The translations under genes and the position numbers were made by a program. Shown here one piece after another: positions 6,655 to 15,111 of a stretch of 25,033 bases of DNA (the stretch's first letter is position 1; every line of letters starts with the position of its first letter). The stretch is from the NCBI GenBank assembly GCA_029863175.1, contig JAOTVX010000046.1, positions 1 through 25,033 of the forward strand. The letters run 5' to 3'. This stretch comes from Betaproteobacteria bacterium. Lineage in GTDB: Bacteria > Pseudomonadota > Gammaproteobacteria > Burkholderiales > SG8-41. The notes beneath the pieces were generated by a model. It made no database searches, was not told the origin of the DNA, and saw only the letters and a program-made list of their open reading frames with translations.

Positions 6655-9162
6655 ATGAATACGCTGCTCATCATTCTCGCCGCAGTGGGACTGCTCGGAT
6701 TCCTCGCGTACCACCGCCTGCCCGCGCTCGCCTGGACGATCGCGATCACGATCGGCCTTTTTCTGTTAACTGCCTACTCCGGCTGGTCGCCGGTATTGCT
6801 CGCGGCGCTTTGGGCCGTTTTCATCGCGGGCGCGGTGTTCGGCAATCCTACGCGTCTGCGGCGCGAGCGAGTTAGCCGGCCATTGCTGGCGGTGTTCCGG
6901 CGCATCCTGCCGCAGGTGTCGCAGACGGAGCAGGATGCGCTCGACGCCGGGACAGTGTGGTGGGACGGGGAGATTTTCAGCGGGAACCCGGACTGGAACA
7001 AGCTCCTCAGCTATCCGAAGCCCACGCTCTCGGCGGATGAGCAGGCTTTTCTCGACGGGCCTGTGGAAGAACTATGCCGGATGTTGAACGACTGGCAGGT
7101 GACCCGCGAGCTTTGCGACCTGCCGCCGCAGGCGTGGCAGTTCATCAGGGAGAAGGGTTTCATCGGCCTGATCATCCCGAAGCAGTACGGCGGGCTCGGT
7201 TTCTCGGCGCTGGCGCACTCCGAAATCGTCATGAAGCTCACCACCCGTGCCAGTACCGCGGCCATCACCGTGATGGTGCCCAACTCACTCGGGCCCGCGG
7301 AGCTGCTGCTGCATTACGGGACGGAGTCGCAGAAGGACTACTACCTGCCACGGCTCGCGCAAGGTCTCGAGGTCCCGTGCTTTGCCCTGACCAATCCAGA
7401 AGCGGGCTCGGACGCCGGGGCCATTCCTGATTTCGGTATCGTGTGCCGCGGCGAGTGGGAAGGGCGCGCGGATGTCCTCGGCATTCGTCTCACCTGGGAG
7501 AAGCGCTACATCACACTCGCGCCCGTGGCGACGCTCCTCGGTCTTGCCTTCCAGCTCTACGACCCGGACCACGTCCTTAGCGAGCAGGAGGACCTCGGCA
7601 TCACGCTCGCGCTGATTCCTACGGACACGCCCGGCGTCCGGGTGGGACGGCGGCACCTGCCGCTCGACGCCGCGTTCATGAACGGCCCGACGTGGGGCAA
7701 GGATGTTTTCGTGCCCATGGACCACGTGATCGGGGGCGTGGATTACGTTGGCCAGGGCTGGAAAATGCTCATGAACGCCCTCGCGGCCGGCCGCTCGATC
7801 TCGCTGCCCGCCAACAGCTGTGGCACCGCCAAGATGTGTGCGTTGACGACCGGGGCCTATGGGCATGTCCGTCAGCAGTTCCGTGTTTCTATCGGACGCT
7901 TCGAAGGCGTCGAGGAGGCCATCGCGCGCATCGGCGGCAATGCCTATCTCATGGAGGCGGCCCGCGTGATGACCGCTGGTGCGGTGGACCTCGGCGAGAA
8001 GCCCGCGGTCATCTCCGCCATCGTTAAGTACCACCTGACCGAACGCGCGCGGCAGACGATCAATGATGCAATGGACGTGCACGGTGGGAAGGGCATCTGC
8101 ATGGGCCCGAACAACTATCTTGCGCGGGGCTATCAGCAGACCCCGATCGCGATCACGGTCGAAGGGGCCAATATCCTCACGCGCTCGATGATCATCTTCG
8201 GGCAGGGCGCGATCCGAGGGCACCCCTACGTGCTCAGGGAAATCGCGGCGACGCAGGAGAGCGATCCCGAGCAGGCAGTGCGCGATCTGGACGCAGCGTT
8301 TTTCGGCCACCTCCTGTTCATCGCGTCGAACAAGGCGCGCGCAATCTGGCTGGGGCTTACCGGTGCCCGCTTGATGCCGGCGCCGGGCGACCGGCACATG
8401 CGCCGCTATTTCCAGCAGATCACGCGGCTGTCCGCCGGGTTTGCGCTTATGGCGGATGTTGCTATGTTGTCGCTCGGCGGCGCGCTCAAGCGGCGCGAGC
8501 GGCTGTCGGCCAGGCTCGGTGACATCCTCAGCAATCTCTATCTCGCGTGCGCCGCACTCAAGCGCTACGACGACAGCGGCCGGCCGCACGACGATCTGCC
8601 ATTGCTCGACTGGTCGGTGCAGGATGCGCTTAATCGTGTGGAAGACGCGTTCTACGGGCTCTTCGCAAACCTGCCCAATCGATTCGTGGCGTTGGGCGTT
8701 AAGTGGCTGCTGTTCCCGTACGGGCGGCAATTCCCGCCGCCGTCCGACGAGCTGGGCCATCGTGTGGTTGGCCTGCTGCTCGAGCCTTCCCCTGCGCGCG
8801 AGCGGCTCACGGCGGGCGTGTTCATGCCGCAGGACGAGAGCGAACCGATTGCGGCGTTGGAGGCCGCGCTGCACGCGGTCATTGCCACCGAGCCGATCGG
8901 GACCAAGATTCGGGCCGCGCGCGAGCAGGGCGTGATCGCTGGCCGATTCCCCGATGAAATCATGGAAGAGGCCTTCGATAAGGGCGTTATCACGCTGGAT
9001 GAAAAAGCCGCGATGGAGCGCGCACGGATGCTGCGCCGGAAGGTGATCATGGTCGATGATTTTCCGCAGGATCTGGGCAGGACGGAGATCTATCAGACGA
9101 CGCAGCCGGTTACCTTCGAAGCGCTGCGGGGCAGGTTTGAAGGTGAAGGGCGTGAATCATAA
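6655..9162 (+). CDS. fadE: Acyl-CoA dehydrogenase FadE
   Basis: 835 aa, close to the roughly 814 aa of E. coli FadE and co-linear with it. It catalyses FAD-dependent alpha,beta-dehydrogenation of acyl-CoA, the first step of beta-oxidation, and donates electrons to ETF. Residues 1-65 hold membrane segments, as in FadE. The acyl-CoA dehydrogenase core follows: WWDGEIFSGNPDW, CFALTNPEAGSDAGAIPDFG, KRYITLAP, LTERARQTINDAMDVHGGKG. The catalytic base is expected at Glu503 in ITVEGANILTRS. The FadE-specific C-terminal domain (KRRERLSARLGDILS and beyond) is complete. AAGGAA precedes the ATG at a good distance. The stop TAA lies inside a heptad repeat. It stands divergent from the MalT/BTAD regulator and heads the fatty-acid gene run. 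Confidence 0.95.
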   Translation: MNTLLIILAAVGLLGFLAYHRLPALAWTIAITIGLFLLTAYSGWSPVLLAALWAVFIAGAVFGNPTRLRRERVSRPLLAVFRRILPQVSQTEQDALDAGTVWWDGEIFSGNPDWNKLLSYPKPTLSADEQAFLDGPVEELCRMLNDWQVTRELCDLPPQAWQFIREKGFIGLIIPKQYGGLGFSALAHSEIVMKLTTRASTAAITVMVPNSLGPAELLLHYGTESQKDYYLPRLAQGLEVPCFALTNPEAGSDAGAIPDFGIVCRGEWEGRADVLGIRLTWEKRYITLAPVATLLGLAFQLYDPDHVLSEQEDLGITLALIPTDTPGVRVGRRHLPLDAAFMNGPTWGKDVFVPMDHVIGGVDYVGQGWKMLMNALAAGRSISLPANSCGTAKMCALTTGAYGHVRQQFRVSIGRFEGVEEAIARIGGNAYLMEAARVMTAGAVDLGEKPAVISAIVKYHLTERARQTINDAMDVHGGKGICMGPNNYLARGYQQTPIAITVEGANILTRSMIIFGQGAIRGHPYVLREIAATQESDPEQAVRDLDAAFFGHLLFIASNKARAIWLGLTGARLMPAPGDRHMRRYFQQITRLSAGFALMADVAMLSLGGALKRRERLSARLGDILSNLYLACAALKRYDDSGRPHDDLPLLDWSVQDALNRVEDAFYGLFANLPNRFVALGVKWLLFPYGRQFPPPSDELGHRVVGLLLEPSPARERLTAGVFMPQDESEPIAALEAALHAVIATEPIGTKIRAAREQGVIAGRFPDEIMEEAFDKGVITLDEKAAMERARMLRRKVIMVDDFPQDLGRTEIYQTTQPVTFEALRGRFEGEGRES

Positions 9163-9368
9163 ATCGTAGATCGTGAATCGGGCCTCGTTTAGAACCCAGG
9201 TATTAGCCGCAGATAAGCGCAGATAAACGCGGATGCACCCCAGAACTGAACCGCCGAGACGCCAAGAGAAACTTAGAATACAAGGCAAAGATCGGATCTC
9301 CGTTCTCCGTTCACCGGTTTTAGGCCCATCACCCATTCACCATTCACCATTCACCATTCACGACTCAC
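9152..9368. repeat. Paired 7-bp-period arrays enclosing a CCGCCAAG-type repeat
   Basis: Plus-type units GTGAATC, ATAAATC, GTAGATC, GTGAATC (9152-9179) begin inside the end of fadE and supply its TAA stop. The opposite-type array (CCATCAC, then CATTCAC three times, then GACTCAC; 9326-9368, one unit 8 bp) ends just before the next gene. Between them lie AACCGCCGAGACGCCAAGAG (from 9249) and a short TCCGTTC doublet near 9300. Confidence 0.65.
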
Positions 9369-9378
9369 GGGGTCGGGC

Positions 9379-10164
9379 ATGAGCGATAGCGTCCTGTACT
9401 CGGTGACGGAAGGCGTGGCGACCATCACGCTTAACCGCCCGGAGGTGATGAACGCGCTTGACGCGACGATGATCACTGCATTGCGCTACGCCTGCGAGCA
9501 GGCGGCGGATGACAGGGCCGCGCGCGCCGTGGTGTTGCAGGGCGCGGGCACCGCGTTTCTCGCCGGTGGGGACATCGCGATGTTCCATGCCAATCTGCGG
9601 CGCTTGCCGGCTCTGGTGCGTGAGGGCGGCAGCGAGCTGCGGCACGCGATCCTGGCCCTACAACGCGCGCCGAAGCCGGTACTCGCGAGCGTCCATGGGG
9701 CCGTGGCCGGCGCGGGCGTGAGCCTGATGGCGGCGGCTGATCTTGCCATCGCGGCCGAGGGAACGCGGTTCACCCTGGCGTATAGCAAGATCGGCGCCAG
9801 CCCGGATGGCGGGGCGACGTATTTCCTGCCCCGGCTTGTGGGCTACCGCAAGGCGCTCGAGCTCATGCTGCTGGCCGAGGTCTTTGACGCGCAAGCCGCG
9901 CTCGCGGTGGGCCTGGTCAACTGGATCACGAGCCCGGAAGCGCTGCTTGCGGAAACGGAACGCCTCGCCCAGCGGGTGGCCCAAGGCCCCACGGTTGCGT
10001 TCAGCGAGACCAAGCGCCTGGCGCAGCAGGGTCTTGACGTCACGCTGGCGGCGCAACTCGAGGAGGAGATCGAGGCCTTTGCGCGGTGCGCCGGCACGGG
10101 CGACTTCGCCGAAGGTGTCAGCGCGTTCGTACAGAAGCGCAAACCTCAGTTCAAGGGCGAATGA
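9379..10164 (+). CDS. Enoyl-CoA hydratase/isomerase family protein, probably an isomerase
   Basis: 261 aa, normal crotonase length. Oxyanion-hole segments AFLAGGDIAMF and HGAVAGAGVSL are present, and the C-terminus EGVSAFVQKRKPQF is typical. The first hydratase glutamate (Glu144 of rat mitochondrial crotonase) is Ser115 here. The second active-site region reads YSKIGASPDGG with Asp143, as in PaaG and dienoyl-CoA isomerases, not the PE..GTIPGAGG form of hydratases. I infer double-bond isomerisation (for unsaturated or modified acyl-CoA) more than hydration. The true hydratase role probably falls to the FadN-type protein. The start ATG follows GGGGTCGGGC, and repeats lie immediately upstream and downstream. 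Confidence 0.88.
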   Translation: MSDSVLYSVTEGVATITLNRPEVMNALDATMITALRYACEQAADDRAARAVVLQGAGTAFLAGGDIAMFHANLRRLPALVREGGSELRHAILALQRAPKPVLASVHGAVAGAGVSLMAAADLAIAAEGTRFTLAYSKIGASPDGGATYFLPRLVGYRKALELMLLAEVFDAQAALAVGLVNWITSPEALLAETERLAQRVAQGPTVAFSETKRLAQQGLDVTLAAQLEEEIEAFARCAGTGDFAEGVSAFVQKRKPQFKGE

Positions 10165-10407
10165 ACCGCCAAGACGCCGAGACTGCCAAAAAAAGCAGTA
10201 ATAATAATAGTCAAACCGTCAAGACCCTGGAACCGCAAAGAAGATCAAGAATGGAACTGGTCGCCAACGCGCTAAGAATGGGACCACAAGATTTTCCATT
10301 ATCATGATCTTCTCGCGACCCCCGGCGGTTCTAGCGGGTGCTTGTTTTGCTTGTTTGGTGCTTTCAGTTTCGTTATTGTTTTTGCTTCTCTTGGCGTCTT
10401 GGTGGTT
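10163..10407. repeat. Inverted pair of CCGCCAAG-type repeats
   Basis: GAACCGCCAAGACGCCGAGA starts within the stop codon of the crotonase gene (10163). TCTTGGCGTCTTGGTGGTT (10389-10407) is its inverted partner just before the SDR gene. The related CCGCCAAG words recur at about 9249, 19046-19136, 19249-19316 and 24735. No heptad array is seen in this gap and I find no gene in it. Confidence 0.6.
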
Positions 10408-10424
10408 AAATTTAGGTTCTACGA

Positions 10425-11246
10425 ATGTCGGGTTTAAGGGGAAAAACGATCTTCATCACGGGTGCGACGCGCGGCATTGGACGGGAGATCGCGTTACGCT
10501 GTGCCCGTGACGGCGCGAACGTCATCGTGACGGGGAAGACCACGTCATCGCATCCACGCCTGCCCGGCACCATCCACAGCGTCGCGCAAGAGGTCGAGGC
10601 TGCCGGTGGGCGGGGACTGGCCCTCGAGCTCGATGTGCGTGACGCCGACGCGATCGACAGCGCCGTCAAGCGCGCGGTCAGGTCATTCGGCAGCATCGAC
10701 GCGCTGGTGAACAATGCAAGTGCAATTTCGCTTACCGCTACCCTCGTTACGCCGGCACGGCGCTTCGATCTCATGTTCGGAGTTAACGTGCGCGGCACTT
10801 TCTTGTGTTCGCAGGCCTGCCTGCCGCATCTCGCGAAAGCAGCAAACGGGCACATCCTTAACCTGGCGCCGCCGCTCGAGCTGGAGCCGCGCTGGTTCAA
10901 GGACCACCTCGCATATACGATGGCCAAATACGGCATGAGCATGTGCACGCTCGGCATGGCGGGGGAGTTCAGACCGCAGGGGATCGCGGTCAACTCACTT
11001 TGGCCCCGCACGACCATCGCGACGGCCGCAATCGAAGTAAACTTTCCGCAGGCCGTACTGAAGGCAAGCCGCAAACCCGCGATCGTGGCCGATGCGGCCT
11101 ATGTGGTCCTGAACCGTGACAGCCGTATAGCGACGGGGAATTTCTACATCGACGAGACGGTGCTGCGCGAGGAGGGCGTCACCGACTTCGAGCAGTACTC
11201 GGTTACCCCTGGCGCGGCGCTTTATTCGGACCTGTTTCTCGATTGA
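10425..11246 (+). CDS. SDR family oxidoreductase, HSDL2-like
   Basis: 273 aa. NAD(P)-binding TGATRGIG (residues 12-19), NNASAISLT, and Tyr164/Lys168 in AYTMAKYGMS. The segments KTTSSHPRLPGTI, VNNASAISL, WFKDHLAYTMAKYG and TGNFYIDE match the SDR domain of hydroxysteroid dehydrogenase-like protein 2, including its C-terminal YSDLFLD-like end. HSDL2 proteins have been linked to fatty-acid metabolism; the substrate is not known here. The usual catalytic serine position (NLSPP in HSDL2, from memory) is Ala148 in NLAPPLEL, so activity may be altered or lost. It sits 49 nt before the acyl-CoA synthetase, consistent with one transcript. Confidence 0.88.
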   Translation: MSGLRGKTIFITGATRGIGREIALRCARDGANVIVTGKTTSSHPRLPGTIHSVAQEVEAAGGRGLALELDVRDADAIDSAVKRAVRSFGSIDALVNNASAISLTATLVTPARRFDLMFGVNVRGTFLCSQACLPHLAKAANGHILNLAPPLELEPRWFKDHLAYTMAKYGMSMCTLGMAGEFRPQGIAVNSLWPRTTIATAAIEVNFPQAVLKASRKPAIVADAAYVVLNRDSRIATGNFYIDETVLREEGVTDFEQYSVTPGAALYSDLFLD

Positions 11247-11294
11247 CAATTTACGACCCAGGGGTCGGGCGCGATAGCGCAGAAGGGGGCGAGC

Positions 11295-13100
11295 ATGCCG
11301 CAGGACACGAGTCATATGATCCCGGTCGAGGTTGCGGTCACGCTCGACGGGTTGTTCCGCGAGCGGGTCGCGCGTACGCCGGACCGGGTCGCCTACCTCG
11401 ACTACAACGAGCAACACCGCAATTGGCGCAACTACACCTGGGGGCAGGTCGGCCAACAGGTCGCTCGTTGGCAGGCGGCACTGGAAAAGGAAGGGCTGAA
11501 AGCCGGCGACCGTGTCGCCGTGATGCTGCGTAACTCGCCCGATTGGGTGAGTTACGATCAGGCAGCCCTTGGGCTGGGGCTGGTGACGGTGCCGCTCTAC
11601 ACCCAGGACCGTCCCGAGAATGTGGCTTACATCATTAGCGACTCGAGCTCCAAGGTGCTGCTGATCGAAGGCGCCGAGCAGTGGCAGGCGCTGTCGGAAG
11701 TCAGGGATCAGTTGGGCAGCCTGGTGCGCATCCTCACCGTGAACCCGGTCTCCGATTCGCGCGAACCAAGGTTAACGTCCCTGGCGGACTGGTTGCCGGA
11801 GGCGGGTGGCGAAACCCGCCACGTGCCGCGCGACCCGAATGGTCTTGCCACCATCGTCTATACGTCCGGAACGACGGGACGGCCCAAAGGCGTAATGCTG
11901 TCGCACCACAACCTATTGAGCAACGCCGCAGCCAGCTGTGATGTGCTGGCCGCGGGATACGACGACCTATTCCTTTCGTTCCTGCCGTTGTCGCACACTT
12001 TCGAGCGCACCTGCGGTTATTACTTCGCGGTGATGATCGGTGCAAGCACCGCCTATTCCCGCGGCATTCCGCACCTCGCGGAGGACCTGCAGGCGATGCG
12101 GCCGACGCTGCTGATCTCGGTGCCGCGAATCTATGAGCGGGTCTATGGGGCGATCCGGGCCAAGCTGGATGAGGGCCCGTCGTTCAGGAAGAAGCTCTTT
12201 CAACTTGCCGTGGACATCGGCTACGCCCGCTTCGAGCACGCCCAGCACCGCGGGCCGTGGCTGCCTTCGTTTCTGCTCTGGCCGGTCCTCAATGCGCTGG
12301 TTGCGAAGAAAATTCTGGCGCGGCTCGGCGGGCGGCTGCGGGCAGCAATCTCCGGCGGTGCGGCGCTGCCGCCCGATATCTCGCGGGTGTTCCTGGGGCT
12401 GGGGCTGACGGTGCTGCAGGGTTACGGCATGACAGAGGCAAGCCCGGTGATCTGCGGCAATCGACCGGATGACAACGTGCCCGCAAGCGTCGGGGCCACG
12501 CTTCCCGGGGTGCAGGTGAAGCTCGGCGCGAGCGATGCGCTGATGATCAAAGGCCCCAACGTGATGCTCGGCTATTGGAACAACCCGCAGGCGACCGATG
12601 AGGTACTCGGGAGCGACGGCTGGCTCAACTCGGGTGATATCGCGCGCATCGATGCGCAGGGACGCGTCTATATTACCGGGCGCCTGAAAGAGATCATCGT
12701 GCTCTCGAACGGCGAGAAAATGTCGCCGATCGATATCGAGGCGGCGATCGTGCGCGATCCGCTCATCGATCAGGTCGTGCTGCTCGGCGAGGGCAAATCA
12801 TTCTTGAGCGTGATTGCGGTACTCAATGCGGAGCAATGGAATAAAGTGTGCGCGGAGCGGGGGCTCGACTCTGCGTCGGCGGACGTCGTGCGCTCGAAGC
12901 CGGTTGAAGAGCTGCTGCTGTCGCGCATCGGGGCGCAGATGAAAACGTTTCCTGGCTATGCCCAGGTGCGCCGCGTCGCGGCAACCCTCGAGCCGTGGAC
13001 TGTCGAGAACGGGATTCTCACCCCGACGATGAAGATCAAGCGCGCGAAGGTGATGGAGAAGTTCGGCCAGGAAATAGAAGCGATCTACGCCGGACACTAA
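11295..13100 (+). CDS. Long-chain fatty-acid-CoA ligase (AMP-forming, FAA1 type)
   Basis: 601 aa. It activates long-chain fatty acids to acyl-CoA with ATP and CoA. P-loop YTSGTTGRPKG (residues 189-199), YGMTEASP (377-384), GWLNSGDIARID, the hinge GRLKE (Arg463, Lys465) and the C-terminal LTPTMKIKR with the expected catalytic lysine region are all present. Length and the NGEKMSPIDIE segment fit the eukaryote-like FAA1/FadD15 group better than E. coli FadD. AAGGGGG lies 6-7 nt before the ATG. A small CGACCC/GGGTCG palindrome lies in the short gap upstream. It would feed FadE with substrate. Confidence 0.93.
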   Translation: MPQDTSHMIPVEVAVTLDGLFRERVARTPDRVAYLDYNEQHRNWRNYTWGQVGQQVARWQAALEKEGLKAGDRVAVMLRNSPDWVSYDQAALGLGLVTVPLYTQDRPENVAYIISDSSSKVLLIEGAEQWQALSEVRDQLGSLVRILTVNPVSDSREPRLTSLADWLPEAGGETRHVPRDPNGLATIVYTSGTTGRPKGVMLSHHNLLSNAAASCDVLAAGYDDLFLSFLPLSHTFERTCGYYFAVMIGASTAYSRGIPHLAEDLQAMRPTLLISVPRIYERVYGAIRAKLDEGPSFRKKLFQLAVDIGYARFEHAQHRGPWLPSFLLWPVLNALVAKKILARLGGRLRAAISGGAALPPDISRVFLGLGLTVLQGYGMTEASPVICGNRPDDNVPASVGATLPGVQVKLGASDALMIKGPNVMLGYWNNPQATDEVLGSDGWLNSGDIARIDAQGRVYITGRLKEIIVLSNGEKMSPIDIEAAIVRDPLIDQVVLLGEGKSFLSVIAVLNAEQWNKVCAERGLDSASADVVRSKPVEELLLSRIGAQMKTFPGYAQVRRVAATLEPWTVENGILTPTMKIKRAKVMEKFGQEIEAIYAGH

Positions 13101-13105
13101 GTTGA

Positions 13106-13210
13106 GTGACTGGTGATTCGTGACCAGTGACCAGTGACGAGTGATAAGTGACGGGGTTATAAAGCCTCGCAACCGTTGTCGCTCATCACTCATCACTTAT
13201 CACCTATCAC
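13106..13210. repeat. Inverted 7-bp-period arrays (GTGANNN and NNNTCAC)
   Basis: Seven uninterrupted GTGANNN heptads (13106-13154) are followed, after 28 bp, by four reverse-type heptads TCATCAC, TCATCAC, TTATCAC, CTATCAC (13183-13210). The two arms can pair imperfectly into a large stem-loop between the synthetase stop and the thioesterase start. No gene lies in it. Confidence 0.75.
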
Positions 13211-13246
13211 GCTTTGTGGATTCATCGAACGGATGGTGGATGTCAA

Positions 13247-13624
13247 ATGTCAGCCTTGCCAATAGGAAAGGAGCCGGCCCTGCGCCTGGTTCCCATGCCT
13301 GCCGATGCGAACCAGCATGGGGACATCTTCGGCGGCTGGATCATGGCGCAGGTGGACATCGCGGGCAGCATCGCGGCCGTGCGCCTGGCGAAGGGCAGGG
13401 TCGCGACTGTGGCCGTCAACTCCTTTGTGTTTAAGCAACCGGTGTTCGTGGGCGACCTCGTGAGCTTCTATGCCGAGGTTGTGCGCGTTGGCCGAACTTC
13501 CATCACCGTCGACGTCGAGGTCTACGCTCAACGCCGGCCGGGACGCGAGGAAACGGTGAAAGTGACTGAAGCAACCTTGACTTACGTCGCTGTAGACGAG
13601 AATCGGCGTCCTCGTGTTGTATAG
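13247..13624 (+). CDS. yciA: Acyl-CoA thioesterase, YciA-like hotdog protein
   Basis: 125 aa from the ATG at 13247; a TTG at 13214 would add 11 residues unlike the family. It aligns with YciA: LRLVPMPADANQHGDIFGGWIMAQVD, with the GDIFGG motif, Asp37 as the likely catalytic acid, then VAVNSFVFKQPVFVGDLV and TLTYVAVDENRRPR at the end. Family members hydrolyse acyl-CoA to free acid and CoA and act as hexamers in the cytosol. Here it may relieve CoA sequestration during beta-oxidation. The ribosome-binding site is weak (GGTGG). It ends in TAG and is followed by a short GCAAC-AATAA-GTTGC hairpin. Confidence 0.88.
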   Translation: MSALPIGKEPALRLVPMPADANQHGDIFGGWIMAQVDIAGSIAAVRLAKGRVATVAVNSFVFKQPVFVGDLVSFYAEVVRVGRTSITVDVEVYAQRRPGREETVKVTEATLTYVAVDENRRPRVV

Positions 13625-13659
13625 ATGCAACAATAAGTTGCGCCTAACTTGAAGAATGA

Positions 13660-13687
13660 TTGTAAAGAAATAGTCTAAGGGTAAGAT
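13660..13687 (+). promoter_or_regulatory. Candidate promoter for the fadL-like gene
   Basis: The 13625-13744 gap is clearly AT-richer than its surroundings. TTGTAA (13660-13665) and TAAGAT (13682-13687) are 16 bp apart, giving a leader of about 50 nt. Other alignments in the same stretch are possible. Confidence 0.3.
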
Positions 13688-13744
13688 ATTACGAATTCTT
13701 TTAGTGTGAAGCTGTGAGCTGAGAGGGCTTCGCGGGAGTATGTA

Positions 13745-15010
13745 ATGAGAATTCGTATTCGTATTCAATTGGCTTCGGTCGCCGTCAGCGGGGCACTGCT
13801 CGGGTTGGCGGGCGGTGCGGCGGCGGGTGGCTTCGGGATCGCGACGCAAAGCGGAAGCGGAACGGGAAACGCCTTTGCGGGCGGAGCGGCCGCGGTCGAT
13901 GACGCGAGCGTGGCCTGGTTCAACCCGGCGGGCATGACGTTCCTGCCGGCCGGCAAACAGGTCAGTGGTGCGCTTCACGCGCTCAAGCCGTCCTTCAAGT
14001 TTCAGAACGCCGGCTCGACCGGTGCCTTTGCAGCTCCGGGTACCGGCGACGGCGGCGACGCTGGCGACTGGGCGTTCGTGCCGAACGCCTTCTTCACGAT
14101 GGACATCAACCCGAAATGGAGCTTCGGCCTGGCGCTGAACGCGCCCTTCGGGCTCAAGACGGAGTATGACGCCGGCTGGCGCGGTCAGCTCGTTGCGCTC
14201 AAGTCCGAGGTCAAGAGCGTCAATATCAACCCGTCGTTGGCATACAAGGCGAGCGATACGGTGTCGATCGGCGCCGGGGTGAGCGTGCAGAAGCTCGAGG
14301 CCAAGTTAACGCGCGCCGCGAATCCTGCGGGCACCAACATTGCCGAGCTCGATGCCGATGACGTTGGCTATGGGTTCAACTTGGGGATAATGATCCAGGC
14401 GACCCCGGCGACGCGGTTTGGCGCGAGCTATCGCTCGTCGATCAAGTACGAGCTCGAAGGGACGGCGACGTTTAGCGCGGCGCCTATGTTCAATGGTGAC
14501 ATCAAGGCGGATCTGAGAGTGCCGGACAGTGCCTCCTTCAGCGTCTTCCACCAGGCGGGGCCGAAGTGGGAGCTGATGGGTGATATTACCTGGACGAAGT
14601 GGAGCACCGTTCAGCAACTTCTGGTTTTGCGCACGAGCGGTACTCCGGTGCCGGGGAGGGAACCCCCATTGACCAACGAACCGTTCAGGTGGGATGACAC
14701 TTGGCGCTTTGGCGTCGGCGCGAACTACAAGATGGACGCGCAGACGAAGCTGCGCTTCGGCGTGGCATATGACGAAACGCCCACGAACGATATCACCCGC
14801 ACCCCACGCCTGCCGGGCGAGGATCGCACATGGGTGGCGCTCGGTGTGCAATTCAAGCCTTCGAAGGCCGGAACGGTCGAAGTGGGGTACGCGCACGAAT
14901 TCATCCGCGACGCGAGCATCAGCAATACGGTGCCGTTGGCCGGCTCGCTGATCGGCAAGTCCGAAAACAAGGCGGACATCATTTCGATCCAGTATTCGCA
15001 CCTGTTCTAG
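13745..15010 (+). CDS. fadL: FadL/OmpP1-family outer-membrane long-chain fatty acid transporter
   Basis: 421 aa. A basic N-terminus (RIRIRI, from a repeated ATTCGT motif) and hydrophobic signal peptide end near AAAG (about residue 27). The mature N-terminus GGFGIATQSGSGTGNAFAGGAA, followed by VDDASVAWFNPAGMTFLP, is the FadL/OmpP1 hatch signature. The body is a beta-barrel with WSFGLALNAPFGLKTEYD and YRSSIKYELEGTA. The last residues (IQYSHLF) end in Phe, the outer-membrane assembly signal. It moves hydrophobic substrates, typically long-chain fatty acids, across the outer membrane. GGGAG precedes the ATG and a T-tailed terminator follows, so the gene probably has its own transcript. Confidence 0.93.
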   Translation: MRIRIRIQLASVAVSGALLGLAGGAAAGGFGIATQSGSGTGNAFAGGAAAVDDASVAWFNPAGMTFLPAGKQVSGALHALKPSFKFQNAGSTGAFAAPGTGDGGDAGDWAFVPNAFFTMDINPKWSFGLALNAPFGLKTEYDAGWRGQLVALKSEVKSVNINPSLAYKASDTVSIGAGVSVQKLEAKLTRAANPAGTNIAELDADDVGYGFNLGIMIQATPATRFGASYRSSIKYELEGTATFSAAPMFNGDIKADLRVPDSASFSVFHQAGPKWELMGDITWTKWSTVQQLLVLRTSGTPVPGREPPLTNEPFRWDDTWRFGVGANYKMDAQTKLRFGVAYDETPTNDITRTPRLPGEDRTWVALGVQFKPSKAGTVEVGYAHEFIRDASISNTVPLAGSLIGKSENKADIISIQYSHLF

Positions 15011-15028
15011 ACGCGGGTCAACGTGAGG

Positions 15029-15057
15029 AAAGCCGGGTGAATGCCGCCCGGCTTTTT
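15029..15057 (+). terminator. Rho-independent terminator after fadL
   Basis: AAAGCCGGG (15029-15037) pairs with CCCGGCTTT (15047-15055) around a 9-nt loop, with TTTTT at 15053-15057, 18 bp after the fadL stop. It is the clearest intrinsic terminator in the window. Confidence 0.85.
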
Positions 15058-15078
15058 CATTTCTCGGTAAGGTCCGCA

Positions 15079-15087
15079 TGCTAGAAT
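15079..15087 (+). promoter_or_regulatory. Candidate extended -10 promoter for the FadN-type gene
   Basis: TGCTAGAAT fits TGN plus a -10 hexamer (TAGAAT, 15082-15087), 24 bp before the ATG at 15112. No good -35 is visible, as is usual for extended -10 promoters. Its place after the fadL terminator supports a new transcript start. Confidence 0.35.
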
Positions 15088-15111
15088 CGGTCCTCCACTC
15101 GACGGTGTCAT

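Noticed and set aside
7285..8874. A 529-codon open frame on the minus strand across fadE
   Set aside because: It is antisense to a fully conserved FadE and has no recognisable domain; long antisense frames are common in GC-rich genes.
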